The notes under the pieces: model-generated
What the model saw: the letters and a program-made list of their open reading frames with translations, nothing else
The model's database searches: none
What the model was told of the DNA's origin: nothing
Assembly (NCBI GenBank): GCA_903927265.1
Contig: CAIYMF010000296.1
Span: 1-64,000, forward strand
Source: an uncultured bacterium
Lineage (GTDB): Bacteria > Actinomycetota > Actinomycetes > S36-B12 > CAIYMF01
Length of the DNA: 64,000 nt
Reading direction: 5' to 3'
In this document: positions 35,124 through 44,371 of the stretch, in pieces
Position numbering within the stretch: position 1 is the stretch's first letter
Layout: every line of letters starts with the position of its first letter
Translations under genes and position numbers: made by a program

Positions 35124-36188
35124 ATGACCACCGAGTACCGCATCACGGTTGAGCCCCTGGGGCGCGAGATTACCTGTCGTGACGATCAGACGATCCTCGA
35201 TGCATGCCTCCGCGCCGGTGTGTGGGTTCCTCATTCGTGCACCCACGGCACGTGCGCTACGTGCAAGGCCGAGGTACTTGAAGGCGAGGTCAACCATGGT
35301 GAGGCGTCGTCATTCGCCCTGATGGACTTCGAGCGGGAAGAAGGCAAGACCCTCCTGTGCGTGTGCAAGCCCCTGTCCGACGTCATCATCGAAGCCGATG
35401 TCGATGCCGACGACGCTATTGAAGTGCACCCGGTGCAAGACTTCGTCGGCACTGTTGTTTCGATGGACGAAGTCGCACTCGACACGCGCCGCCTGATCGT
35501 TGAACTCGACGCCGACCTCACTTTCAATTCCGGGCAGTACATGTCACTGGCGCTTCCGAATCATCCGGGAGTCACGCGCACCTACTCGATGGCCAATATC
35601 CCCACCGAGCCACGACTGCTCGAGTTCCAGATTCGTCGAACACCAGGCGGGCTCGCGACCGACGGCTGGATCTTCGCCGATCTCGCAGTCGGCGACTCGT
35701 TCAACCTCAGCGGGCCTTACGGCCGATTCGTCTTGCGAACCGATCGCACCGAGCCGTCCGTACTCATTGCCGGTGGAACCGGCCTTGCGCCCATCGCCTC
35801 AATGATTCGGCACACCCTCGAGAACGACGTTGAGGGCATCGGACACATGACGCTGTACCAAGGCGCTCGCACGAAGGCGGGTATCTACGACGTCGAACGA
35901 TTCCAGGCATTGGCCGACGAATTTCCTGATCGCTTCACCTACCGACCGTGCCTGTCCGAGGAAGATGCCGAAGGCTTCGAGTCGGGCATGGTGACCGATG
36001 TACTCAACGAGCATCACGAAACGCTCAAGGGGCACATCGGCTATGTGTGCGGACCGCCCGCCATGGTGGAGGCCTCGCTGAAGACGTTGATGCTCAAGCG
36101 ACTCTTTCCACGCGACATCTACAAGGAAGAATTTCTCGACGCGAGTGCCGCGGCCACGCAAATCCGTTCGCCACTCATCAAGCGCTAG
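35124..36188 (+). CDS. dmpP: Phenol hydroxylase reductase (DmpP/P5 type)
   Basis: A 354-residue reductase that passes electrons from NAD(P)H through FAD and a [2Fe-2S] cluster to the hydroxylase. The N-terminal ferredoxin domain has C39-x4-C44-x2-C47-x31-C79. The FAD domain has RTYSMANIP, and the NAD domain has IAGGTGLAPIASM and YVCGPPAMVEA. The length equals that usual for DmpP. The start is ATG 35124 with GGAGG about five bases upstream; earlier in-frame ATGs fall in the hairpin region. Confidence 0.95.
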   Translation: MTTEYRITVEPLGREITCRDDQTILDACLRAGVWVPHSCTHGTCATCKAEVLEGEVNHGEASSFALMDFEREEGKTLLCVCKPLSDVIIEADVDADDAIEVHPVQDFVGTVVSMDEVALDTRRLIVELDADLTFNSGQYMSLALPNHPGVTRTYSMANIPTEPRLLEFQIRRTPGGLATDGWIFADLAVGDSFNLSGPYGRFVLRTDRTEPSVLIAGGTGLAPIASMIRHTLENDVEGIGHMTLYQGARTKAGIYDVERFQALADEFPDRFTYRPCLSEEDAEGFESGMVTDVLNEHHETLKGHIGYVCGPPAMVEASLKTLMLKRLFPRDIYKEEFLDASAAATQIRSPLIKR

Positions 36189-36196
36189 GGGTACCG

Positions 36197-36772
36197 ATGA
36201 AGGTCGAAGGCCGCGTCCACCATCCGCGCGAACTTCCTGTCACCGTGGTGGTGTCGCGGCGACCGACTCCAGGCAAGGAACAGCCGCTTGTTCAATGGGC
36301 GAACGACGTGGTCGAAGTCGCCAGCACATTTCCAGGCCATCTGAGCGCCGAGGTCTACCCACCGTCGATGCCAGACCGCCCTGATTTGGTCATCGCCTTC
36401 TCCTTCTCAAGTGCCGCAACCCTCAGCGTGTGGGAGCACAGTGCCGAACGCAGTGACTGGCTTGGCCGTTCAGCGCCTCTTGTAGAAGGCGAGGCGAGGG
36501 CCCACGCAGTGAGTGGATTCGAGGGGATCTTCTCGCCCAGCCTTCACGCAATGTCCAGCCCGCCACCGAGATGGAAAAGTGCCGCCGTCATCGCACTCGC
36601 GCTCTATCCGGCGTCGCTACTCATCAGTTGGCTGATAGTTCCGCAGTTGATGTCACTGCCGGTAGCGGTACGTGTACTCATCACGACTGCACTCGTCGTG
36701 CCGTTTATGGTCTGGGTGGGCGTTCCGTGGCTCACCAAACGGCTGAGCGGCTGGCTACAGAAACCTCGCTAG
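36197..36772 (+). CDS. Membrane protein with an antibiotic-biosynthesis-monooxygenase (ABM) domain
   Basis: A 191-residue protein. The N-terminal 120 residues look like an ABM/ferredoxin-like alpha-beta domain (PVTVVVSRRPTPGKEQPL, then AFSFSSAATLSVWEHSAER), followed by two hydrophobic helices (VIALALYPASLLISWLIV and VLITTALVVPFMVWVGVPW). It starts eight bases after dmpP, so it is probably the last gene of the phenol hydroxylase operon. The role is unknown; quinone or radical handling at the membrane is a guess. It is convergent with narI. Confidence 0.75.
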   Translation: MKVEGRVHHPRELPVTVVVSRRPTPGKEQPLVQWANDVVEVASTFPGHLSAEVYPPSMPDRPDLVIAFSFSSAATLSVWEHSAERSDWLGRSAPLVEGEARAHAVSGFEGIFSPSLHAMSSPPPRWKSAAVIALALYPASLLISWLIVPQLMSLPVAVRVLITTALVVPFMVWVGVPWLTKRLSGWLQKPR

Positions 36773-36789
36773 GTGTTACCCGGAAGTCA

Positions 36790-37539
36790 TCAACTTCCGA
36801 TTCGCTCCCAGCCACGTCGCGGTGCTTGTGCCGCATTCTGCGGGTCACGGCTGCGATACACCACGTACGGCCGCGACAGGTATCCAACAGGCGCGCTGAA
36901 TATATGCACCAAGCGAGTGAAAGGAATGATCGCGAAGAGAAGCATCGCGAGCACCGCATGCACCTGGAATGAAACGGGAGCCGCCGTCATGCCGTTTGCA
37001 TCGGGGTTGAACACGAATAGGCTGCGGAACCACACGGATACGGTTTCGCGGTAGTTGTAGCCGCCCGGATAGGCACCGGTGATGTTGAGCAAGTTGATGG
37101 CGATGGTGTTGAAGGCACCTATCAGTACCACCGCCCCCAACATGACGTACATCAACTTGTCCATACGTGTCGTCACCGTGAAGACACGACCCACCGTTCG
37201 CCGGCGGTAGATCAGAATCACTAGGCCCACAACAACCATCACGGCCGCGATCACCCCTAACGTGACCGCCACCACGTGGTAGAGCTGCTCGCTGATTCCG
37301 ACTGCTGATGTCCAACCCTCGGGGATGAGAAGACCAATGACGTGCCCACCCAACGCCATGAGGATTCCGAAATGGAAGAGCGGACTTCCGATGCGCAACA
37401 AGCGTGACTCGTACATCTGCGACGACCGCGTCGTCCAGCCGTACTTGTCGAAGCGGTATCGCCACACCATCCCCACGACAAAAGCAACAACGCAGACGTA
37501 GGGCAACACAATCCAGACCAGGGTTTGTATAGCGGTCAT
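36790..37539 (-). CDS. narI: Respiratory nitrate reductase gamma subunit
   Basis: The 249-residue membrane cytochrome b subunit that takes electrons from quinol and anchors NarGH. Five hydrophobic segments are seen, with LVWIVLPYVCVVAFVVGMVWRYR at the start, SPLFHFGILMALGGHVIGLL with heme-ligand His residues, and FQVHAVLAMLLFAIIPFTRLVHIFS near the end. Its start overlaps the narJ stop by four bases. It is the last gene of the nar operon. Confidence 0.95.
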   Translation of the reverse strand: MTAIQTLVWIVLPYVCVVAFVVGMVWRYRFDKYGWTTRSSQMYESRLLRIGSPLFHFGILMALGGHVIGLLIPEGWTSAVGISEQLYHVVAVTLGVIAAVMVVVGLVILIYRRRTVGRVFTVTTRMDKLMYVMLGAVVLIGAFNTIAINLLNITGAYPGGYNYRETVSVWFRSLFVFNPDANGMTAAPVSFQVHAVLAMLLFAIIPFTRLVHIFSAPVGYLSRPYVVYRSRDPQNAAQAPRRGWERIGS

Positions 37540-38192
37540 GTTCGTGCTCCCACTCGAATCGACTCAACCGGAAAGAACGGGGTCAGACCCACCATCTCTG
37601 TGGGAGGTCCACTCGCAGCCAATTCGGCGGCATTCTGTGCCTCGATACCCCGCGGGACCACGTGCAGCAACGCGGCTGCCACGTTGGCATAGGCAGACTC
37701 GAACCCACGAAGGGCATGCTCAAGGAGTTCGAGCCCCGCCCGGTGTTGACCAAGAATCTCAAGTGCCTGATCAAGGTCACCCACCGCGCCAAATTCGAGT
37801 ACTACCGGGAGGAAATCCGGCAACTCTGTGGGGTCAATCGCGAATCCCGCACGCTGGTACGCCTCTTTGAAACCCACCAGCGCCATCCCTCGTCCACGGG
37901 TGTCACCATTGAGAAAGTAGGTGAGGTACAGGCATGCCTTGCGACGACGGTCAAAGATTTCGACGTAATGTTCCTGCGCCTTGAGCACATCGGTGGCCGA
38001 CAGCCACTGCACAAACGACTCAATTTCCGCGCCGGCTTGGTCAGGCAATTCACCGATAGTGCTACGCAGCAACGCAAGTCGCTCCACTGTGCACTGGTCC
38101 GGGTAACTCAAGAGCATCGAACATGCCGCCAGCAACCGCCGCGTCGAAATGGACTCACTCGCGGGCGTCTGAGTGTGAAGTGAGTTCTTCAT
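37536..38192 (-). CDS. narJ: Nitrate reductase assembly chaperone
   Basis: A 218-residue TorD/NarJ-like chaperone needed for molybdenum-cofactor insertion into NarG. CSMLLSYPDQ near the N-terminus and EHYVEIFDRRRKACLYLTYFLNGDTRGRG match NarJ strongly. It overlaps narH and narI by four bases each, so translation is coupled. Confidence 0.94.
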   Translation of the reverse strand: MKNSLHTQTPASESISTRRLLAACSMLLSYPDQCTVERLALLRSTIGELPDQAGAEIESFVQWLSATDVLKAQEHYVEIFDRRRKACLYLTYFLNGDTRGRGMALVGFKEAYQRAGFAIDPTELPDFLPVVLEFGAVGDLDQALEILGQHRAGLELLEHALRGFESAYANVAAALLHVVPRGIEAQNAAELAASGPPTEMVGLTPFFPVESIRVGART

Positions 38193-39772
38193 CGTTCTCC
38201 ACCTGCCTCGGGCAGTCCTGCATGCTGATCTGCCGAGGCACGCTGTTTGGCGAGGTGGAAGCTCTCAATTGATACCGGAATAGGACCCTTGCGATCGACG
38301 TGAGCACCCTGCATTCCTGGACCCCCGTCGTAGTCCAATGAACATCCTGGTGTTTCTTCCAGCGCTTCTGCTGCTTCACGATGAGCCGCAGGTATTACAT
38401 ACCGGTGTTCGTATTTCGCAATCGCGAGCAGGCGATACATCTCGTAGAGATCCTCACCCTCAAGACCCACAGACTGCGCGATCGATTCGTCAGGATCGCG
38501 ACCGAGATTAATGTCGCGCATGTATGAACGCATGGCCGCCAGCCGTCGCAGTACCCCGTCGACCACTGCGACATCCCCCGCAGTCATGAGGTTCGCGAGG
38601 TACCCGATCGGAATACGCATCGCCTCAATTGCGGCGAAGAGAATGCCTTGATCCTCTGCGTCGTGCCCCGTATTCGCCAACGCGTCAACTACGGGTGAAA
38701 GCGGCGGGATATACCACACCATCGGCATGGTGCGGTATTCAGGATGCAGCGGCAACGCAAGGCGGTACTTCTTTGCCAGGGCGTAAACCGGTGACTTCTG
38801 CGCAGCCTCGATCCAATCTTCGGCGATTCCGTCGCGTCGGGCTTGCTCAATGACATCGGGATCGTTGGGGTCGAGGAGGAGATCGAGTTGAGCCTCGTAA
38901 AGGTCCTGCTCGTTTTCTACCGAAGCGGCGGCCAACACCTTGTCAGCGTCGTACAAGAAGAGCCCGAGGTAACGCAGCCGACCCACACAGGTTTCTGAAC
39001 ACACGGTCGGCTGGCCAACCTCAATGCGCGGGTAGCAGAGGGTGCACTTCTCAGCCTTGCCTGTTCGGTGATTGAAGTAGACCTTCTTGTAGGGACACCC
39101 CGACACACACATACGCCACCCGCGGCACATGTCTTGATCAACGAGGACGATGCCATCTTCTGACCGCTTGTACATCGCACCTGACGGACACGAGGCAACA
39201 CACGAAGGGTTCAGACAGTGTTCGCAGATTCGAGGCAGGTAGAACATGAAGGCCTTCTCGAACTCGAACGAGACCTGGTCTTCAATACCTTTGAGCATGG
39301 GATCCTTGTGGCCGTTTTCGGTTGCGCCACCGAGATCATCGTCCCAGTTAGCCCCCCAACGAATCTCCATGTCCTTGCCAGTGATCATCGACTTGGGTCG
39401 GGCAACGGGAACAGTATCCATCGGAGGCGCGCTGATGAGGGTGTCGTAGTCGTAGGTCCACGGCTCGTAGTAGTCATCGAGCCCGGGCAATTTCGGGTTA
39501 CTGAAGATCGACGCCAGTCGCTTCAGACGCCCGCCCGACTTCAATCGAAGGGCGCCTCGCCGGTTGAGCTGCCAGCCACCCTTCCAGCGCTCTTGATCCT
39601 CATACCGACGGGGATATCCCTGACCTGGCCGAGTTTCAACGTTGTTGAACCACACATACTCAACGCCACGACGATTAGTCCACGTCTGCTTGCATGTCAC
39701 TGAACACGTGTGACACCCAATGCACTTGTCGAGGTTCATGACCATGCCCACCTGAGCCATGATTCTGGTCAT
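38189..39772 (-). CDS. narH: Respiratory nitrate reductase beta subunit
   Basis: The 527-residue iron-sulfur subunit that wires NarI to NarG. Four Cys groups are visible: CIGCHTCSVTCKQTW, CEHCLNPSCVASCP, CRGWRMCVSGCPYKK (Trp in one Cys position, as for the 3Fe-4S cluster) and CTLCYPRIEVGQ through CSETC. It overlaps narG and narJ. ATG 39772 is used; an internal ATG four codons later is also possible. Confidence 0.96.
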   Translation of the reverse strand: MTRIMAQVGMVMNLDKCIGCHTCSVTCKQTWTNRRGVEYVWFNNVETRPGQGYPRRYEDQERWKGGWQLNRRGALRLKSGGRLKRLASIFSNPKLPGLDDYYEPWTYDYDTLISAPPMDTVPVARPKSMITGKDMEIRWGANWDDDLGGATENGHKDPMLKGIEDQVSFEFEKAFMFYLPRICEHCLNPSCVASCPSGAMYKRSEDGIVLVDQDMCRGWRMCVSGCPYKKVYFNHRTGKAEKCTLCYPRIEVGQPTVCSETCVGRLRYLGLFLYDADKVLAAASVENEQDLYEAQLDLLLDPNDPDVIEQARRDGIAEDWIEAAQKSPVYALAKKYRLALPLHPEYRTMPMVWYIPPLSPVVDALANTGHDAEDQGILFAAIEAMRIPIGYLANLMTAGDVAVVDGVLRRLAAMRSYMRDINLGRDPDESIAQSVGLEGEDLYEMYRLLAIAKYEHRYVIPAAHREAAEALEETPGCSLDYDGGPGMQGAHVDRKGPIPVSIESFHLAKQRASADQHAGLPEAGGER

Positions 39773-42700
39773 CAGTACTGAACCTCCTGCGAGCGGCGAC
39801 GAATCGTGGTGACTTCATCACGCTGATTGCCAGTGGGACCGTAGTAGTTGAATCCGTACGACAGTTGGGCGTAACCACCGATGAGATGGGTGGGTTTGAT
39901 CAGAAGTCGGGTGAGCGAGTTGTGAATGCCCCCGCGCTTACCGGTCTTCTCGACCCGAGGAACACCGATGGTGCGGTCCTTCGCGTGATACATGTAGACG
40001 GTGCCTTCGGGCATGCGGTGCGAGACCACAGCTCGTGCGACGACAATGCCGTTACGGTTGTGCGCTTCGATCCAGTCGTTGTCTTTGACACCGATCTTCT
40101 CCGCGTCTTCCTTGCTCATCCAGATGTCAGGGCCACCACGAGAGAGCGCGAGCATGAAGAGGTTGTCCTGGTATTCGGAGTGAATCGACCACTTGGAGTG
40201 CGGGGTGAGGTAGCGCACGACAACATGGGATTCACCATGCTCGCCGATCGTTGGGTAGCCGGCCAGTGCCGCCAGATTCAACGGCGGCCGATACGTCGGG
40301 AAACATTCACCCACTTCCGAAATCCAGTCATGATCGATAAAGAAATGCTGCCGACCCGTAAGGGTATGCCAGGGTTTGCCTCGCTCGACATTGATCGTGA
40401 AGGGCGAGTATCGCCGGCCACCGTGCTCACTTCCCGACCACTCCCACGACGTGATCACCGACTGCGGCCGACTCTGGGTATCGGCGAACGTAATCTGCTT
40501 GCCCTCGTGCTCGCGAGCAAGATCAGCAAGTTCAACACCGGTGCGCGCTTCGAGTGCCTGGAAACCAGCCACGGCGATCGCCCCATTCGACACGCCCGAG
40601 AGCGTCAGGATGGTCTCGCATGCTTGCTCGGCAGTTTTGAGTAACGGCCGACCATCAGCCACACCACCTCGGGCAACGCCATTCATCGTGCGCAGATAGT
40701 CGACGGAGTTCTGCTGCTTGAGTGTGACGCCCTTCACGACTGTGCCGAGGTTTTCAACATTGGGACCGAGCGCTGTCATCATCTCTGCGATCTCGCCGTA
40801 GTTGCGAGTCACGACCGCCAGACTCGGCATTGTCTTTCCCGGAATTGCTTCACACTCCCCCGCACGCCAGTCGAGCACTCGTCCGCCCGGTTGACCAATC
40901 TCAGTCGGAGTGTCGTGTGTCAGCGGTGTTGCCACTACGTCGGTCTGCACGCCTAGCCGAGGACCTGCCATTTCGCTGAACACTTCGGCCAGTCTGGTGA
41001 AGGTGTCGTAGTCGCTTCGTGCCTGCCACGGTGGCGCAATCGCGGCATTGAAGGCGTGAATGTAGGGGTGCATGTCGGTGGAGGCAATGTCGTACTTCTC
41101 GTACCACGTAGCAGCGGGAAGTAGCACGTCACTGAATAGACCCGTGCTTGTCATGCGGAAGTCGAGCGAGACAAGGAGATCGAGTTTGCCCACAGGGGCT
41201 TCGTCGTGCCAGACCACATCCGCGGGACGCTTCTCGGGCGGAGACTCCTCAGCAGCAAGTGCTGCATCCGTGCCGAGCAGGTGGTGCAAGAAGTACTCAT
41301 TACCTTTGCCAGACGAGCCGAGGAGGTTTGCTCGCCACACAGTCAGAACCCGGGGGAAGTTCTCCGGTGCATCCGGATCCTCAACAGCGAATTTCATCCG
41401 GCCAGAGGTAAGTTCATCCACCACATAGTCGGCAGGCGACAAGCCTGCCTTCTGCGCGTCACCCGCCAACGTCAATGGATTGCGGTCAAACGTCGGCGAG
41501 CCTGGAGTCCAACCCATCCGGACCGCCTGCGCCAATGTGTCGGCACACGACTTGCCCGCAAACTGACCAGTTCCCAACGGGGTGGCAATGTCATCTGCAC
41601 CAAAGGCGTCATAGCGCCATTGATCGGTATGCAGATACCAGTACGAGGTACCGGCCATCTGCCGCGGAGGACGTGACCAGTCCAAACCAAACGCGAGCTG
41701 GGCCCAGCCGGTGAATGGTCGGGCCTTTTCTTGGCCGACGTAATGAGCCCAGCCACCACCGTTCTTGCCTTGGCACCCGGTGAGTAAGACCAACGCGATG
41801 ATGGCCCGGTAGGTCGCGTCGGAGTGGTACCAGTGATTGGTGCCCGCTCCCAAGGTGATCATCGAACGACCACCCGACTGTTCAGCGTTGAGTGCGAACT
41901 CACGAGCGACGCGAGTCACTGTCTCAGCGGGCACTGAGGTGATCTCTTCTTGCCAGGCCGGCGTGTACAGGCTCGATGCGTCGCCGTATTCACCGGCCCA
42001 CTCTCCCGGTAGACCCACGCGGCCGACCCCGTACTGGGCAAGCAACAGGTCGTACACCGTCGTGACGAGCCGATCACCAATGCGCCGCACCGGAACGCCG
42101 CGACGAATGATCGATCCTTGTTCGGATCCAGCATCACCGATGTCGAATCGCGGCAGGTCAACTGCAACTGACTCACTGTTGTCGCTGAATAGCGATAACA
42201 CCGGTTCGATGCCATCGAGGTTGAGATTCCACTTGCCCATGCCGGACTCGTTGTGGCGGAATCCAATCGAGCCGTGTGGAATCACCGGTGCATCCGTGCG
42301 CCCGTCGATCAGAGCGGGCTTCCATTCGGCCGCATCTTCCTCGACACCGAGATCAGCCGCAGTGACAAAGCGATCAGGAACCCACGCGTCTTCACGCTGT
42401 CGCAATGAGACGAGGAACGGCAGATCGGTGAAGCGCCGCGAGTAATCCATGAACATCGGCACCTGCCGCTGCACATAGAACTCCTTGAGAATCACGTGAC
42501 CCATCGCCATGGCCAGCGCACCGTCAGTTCCTGGTGCTGCAGGCATCCATTCGTCGGCAAACTTGGTGTTGTCTGCATAGTCGGGACTGACTGTCACAAC
42601 TTTCTGACCCTTGTACCGAGCCTCGGTCATGAAGTGCGCATCCGGCGTCCGCGTCGTCGGAATATTGGAACCCCACATGATGAGGTAACTGGCGTTCCAC

Positions 42701-43464
42701 CAGTCGGCCGACTCAGGGACGTCGGTTTGGTCACCCCAGATCTGCGGCGATGCGATGGGCAAGTCGGCATACCAGTCGTAGAACGAGAGCATCGTTCCGC
42801 CGATCAATGACGTGTACCGCGCACCCGCAGCGTGCGATGCCATCGACATCGCCGGAATAGGCGAGAATCCCGCGACACGGTCAGGTCCGAACTTGGCAAT
42901 GGTATGGATCTGGGCGGCCGCCACTATTTCCAGAGCCTCATCCCACGAAGCCCGCACTAGACCACCGCGCCCACGCTGCGAGTGATACCGGCGCCGCGAT
43001 TCCTCATCGTCAGCGATAGCTGCCCACGCCTTGACGGGGTCACCCTCATTGGCGATCTTGGCCGCGCGGTACATCTCGAGGAGCACCCCGCGCACATAGG
43101 GATAGCGCACGCGGGTCGGCGAGTACGTGTACCAACTGAACGCCGCGCCTCGCGGGCAGCCGCGCGGCTCATACTCCGGTGAATCCGGACCGACAGACGG
43201 GTAGTCGGTCTGCTGGGTCTCCCACGTAATGATGCCGTCCTTGACGTACACCTTCCATGAACACGATCCCGTGCAGTTCACTCCATGTGTCGAGCGCACA
43301 ATGCGGTCGTGAGACCAGCGGTCACGGTAGAAGATGTCACCTTCACGGCCTCCCACTTCGTGTACCACTCGATGATCGGGCGAGACATCCGAGCGAGTGA
43401 GAAACGAGCGGGCTGAAATGAGGCCATCAACAATGGGATCGTCAATGCGGTTCGTGGTGCTCAC
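39772..43464 (-). CDS. narG: Respiratory nitrate reductase alpha (molybdopterin) subunit
   Basis: The catalytic 1230-residue subunit that reduces nitrate to nitrite at a bis-MGD molybdenum site on the cytoplasmic face. The N-terminal HGVNCTGSCSW holds the His and Cys ligands of FS0, and the Mo-ligand Asp lies in GSNIPTTRTPDAHF. No twin-arginine leader is present, as expected for NarG. The start is GTG 43464 with AGGAG seven bases upstream; a longer frame to 43770 overlaps the regulator gene and is rejected. The regulator gene ends only four bases upstream. Confidence 0.97.
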   Translation of the reverse strand: MSTTNRIDDPIVDGLISARSFLTRSDVSPDHRVVHEVGGREGDIFYRDRWSHDRIVRSTHGVNCTGSCSWKVYVKDGIITWETQQTDYPSVGPDSPEYEPRGCPRGAAFSWYTYSPTRVRYPYVRGVLLEMYRAAKIANEGDPVKAWAAIADDEESRRRYHSQRGRGGLVRASWDEALEIVAAAQIHTIAKFGPDRVAGFSPIPAMSMASHAAGARYTSLIGGTMLSFYDWYADLPIASPQIWGDQTDVPESADWWNASYLIMWGSNIPTTRTPDAHFMTEARYKGQKVVTVSPDYADNTKFADEWMPAAPGTDGALAMAMGHVILKEFYVQRQVPMFMDYSRRFTDLPFLVSLRQREDAWVPDRFVTAADLGVEEDAAEWKPALIDGRTDAPVIPHGSIGFRHNESGMGKWNLNLDGIEPVLSLFSDNSESVAVDLPRFDIGDAGSEQGSIIRRGVPVRRIGDRLVTTVYDLLLAQYGVGRVGLPGEWAGEYGDASSLYTPAWQEEITSVPAETVTRVAREFALNAEQSGGRSMITLGAGTNHWYHSDATYRAIIALVLLTGCQGKNGGGWAHYVGQEKARPFTGWAQLAFGLDWSRPPRQMAGTSYWYLHTDQWRYDAFGADDIATPLGTGQFAGKSCADTLAQAVRMGWTPGSPTFDRNPLTLAGDAQKAGLSPADYVVDELTSGRMKFAVEDPDAPENFPRVLTVWRANLLGSSGKGNEYFLHHLLGTDAALAAEESPPEKRPADVVWHDEAPVGKLDLLVSLDFRMTSTGLFSDVLLPAATWYEKYDIASTDMHPYIHAFNAAIAPPWQARSDYDTFTRLAEVFSEMAGPRLGVQTDVVATPLTHDTPTEIGQPGGRVLDWRAGECEAIPGKTMPSLAVVTRNYGEIAEMMTALGPNVENLGTVVKGVTLKQQNSVDYLRTMNGVARGGVADGRPLLKTAEQACETILTLSGVSNGAIAVAGFQALEARTGVELADLAREHEGKQITFADTQSRPQSVITSWEWSGSEHGGRRYSPFTINVERGKPWHTLTGRQHFFIDHDWISEVGECFPTYRPPLNLAALAGYPTIGEHGESHVVVRYLTPHSKWSIHSEYQDNLFMLALSRGGPDIWMSKEDAEKIGVKDNDWIEAHNRNGIVVARAVVSHRMPEGTVYMYHAKDRTIGVPRVEKTGKRGGIHNSLTRLLIKPTHLIGGYAQLSYGFNYYGPTGNQRDEVTTIRRRSQEVQY

Positions 43465-43468
43465 GTGA

Positions 43469-44176
43469 TTACTCCTGCTCGGTAGTCGACACCTGCGCGA
43501 AGGCAGGGGCGGGGGCCGGCCTGATATCGGGCCGGTCAAGCTGCACGACGCACAAATCCCCCTTGACGAAGATGTCCAAACGTCGCACTCTGACACCCGC
43601 GTCGATTTCTCCGAAGAAGCCCGTGAGCATCTCGTGGTGCACCCGACAGATCGAGCGGTCTTCGCGGGCCATTTCCAAGAATGGGCACACAGGCAGGTAG
43701 AGCCGGTCACCAAGCGGATCGGTGCTCGTCTCAAAGCCCAGGACCTCCAGTCCGTCAATGGCCAAATCAATGGACTCGTCCGGAGTCACTGTCGAGGGGT
43801 TTCCCGCCTTCTCTCGCTGTGCCCGCGCAAGCCGACGGCCAGCCGCCAATCCCGGGGTATCGCCGGGCCGGCCCGCATCGGCACCCGCCGCGAGTTCGGC
43901 CGCCAGTGTTCGGTACGGGTCGTGGGCCGTTACTTCAGGAACCGCGCGATAGAGCAACTTGGGACGCCCCGGAACGGTGCGGCGCTCGGAGATGGACTCG
44001 ACGCGCCCCATATCGACCAGGAGCGACAGATGCGACCGCACCGTGTTGGCGTGCAGTTCGGTCGCCGCCACTATCTGGGCCACCGTCAGAGGGTCAGCAG
44101 AGCCGACCACATAGTCGAGGACTCGACCACGTGAGGTATCAGTCGCGGTGTCATGTCGCTTGGGCGCATTTACCAC
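43469..44176 (-). CDS. SufR-like HTH regulator with conserved cysteines, first gene of the nar operon
   Basis: A 235-residue regulator. An N-terminal winged HTH (LTVAQIVAATELHANTVRSHL) is followed by a wing with RTVPGRPKLLYR. The C-terminal half has C164 (VCPFLEMA), C177 (SICRVHHEML) and C209 (DLCVVQL), the pattern of Fe-S regulators of the SufR group. Corynebacterial ArnR, an Fe-S repressor of nar genes, is a functional parallel. Cluster-based sensing of oxygen or NO is inferred. The GTG start at 44176 has a GAGGG upstream. It ends four bases before narG. Confidence 0.85.
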   Translation of the reverse strand: MVNAPKRHDTATDTSRGRVLDYVVGSADPLTVAQIVAATELHANTVRSHLSLLVDMGRVESISERRTVPGRPKLLYRAVPEVTAHDPYRTLAAELAAGADAGRPGDTPGLAAGRRLARAQREKAGNPSTVTPDESIDLAIDGLEVLGFETSTDPLGDRLYLPVCPFLEMAREDRSICRVHHEMLTGFFGEIDAGVRVRRLDIFVKGDLCVVQLDRPDIRPAPAPAFAQVSTTEQE

Positions 44177-44205
44177 TCGAATCCCTCACTCCTGTTATTT
44201 ATGTG

Positions 44206-44215
44206 TCACTTGTGA
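44206..44215. promoter_or_regulatory. Short dyad TCAC-TT-GTGA in the nar/narK gap
   Basis: Four-base inverted arms, 30 bases upstream of the nar-operon regulator start. It faintly resembles a CRP/FNR-type half-site pair but is too short to assign. Confidence 0.3.
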
Positions 44216-44265
44216 ATTAACCCGACTACGACGGTACACCTCACGAAATCACGCTGACACTACCT

Positions 44266-44288
44266 ACGTGATGTGTCGTACGTCATGT
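44266..44288. promoter_or_regulatory. Candidate operator between nar and narK operons
   Basis: ACGTGATGT (44266-44274) and ACGTCATGT (44280-44288) form a dyad ACnTGAnGT-N5-ACnTCAnGT. It lies about midway between the divergent starts (44176 and 44372). A Fe-S HTH dimer encoded next door is the obvious candidate binder. Confidence 0.45.
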
Positions 44289-44309
44289 AAAAAACTGCCT
44301 TTCGACCTT

Positions 44310-44332
44310 AGACGCGCCACTCAGAGGCGTCT
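44310..44332 (+). promoter_or_regulatory. Leader hairpin ahead of the first narK
   Basis: AGACGC (44310-44315) pairs with GCGTCT (44327-44332), followed by TTT, 40 bases before the narK ATG. It might be a weak attenuator or only a chance stem. Confidence 0.3.
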
Positions 44333-44371
44333 TTACTCATAAGCAGAATAGTAAATAACAAAGGAGTTGAG

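Noticed and set aside
43465-43770. 102-codon N-terminal extension of NarG
   Set aside because: It overlaps the nar regulator gene out of frame; the known NarG N-terminus follows GTG 43464, which has a ribosome site.
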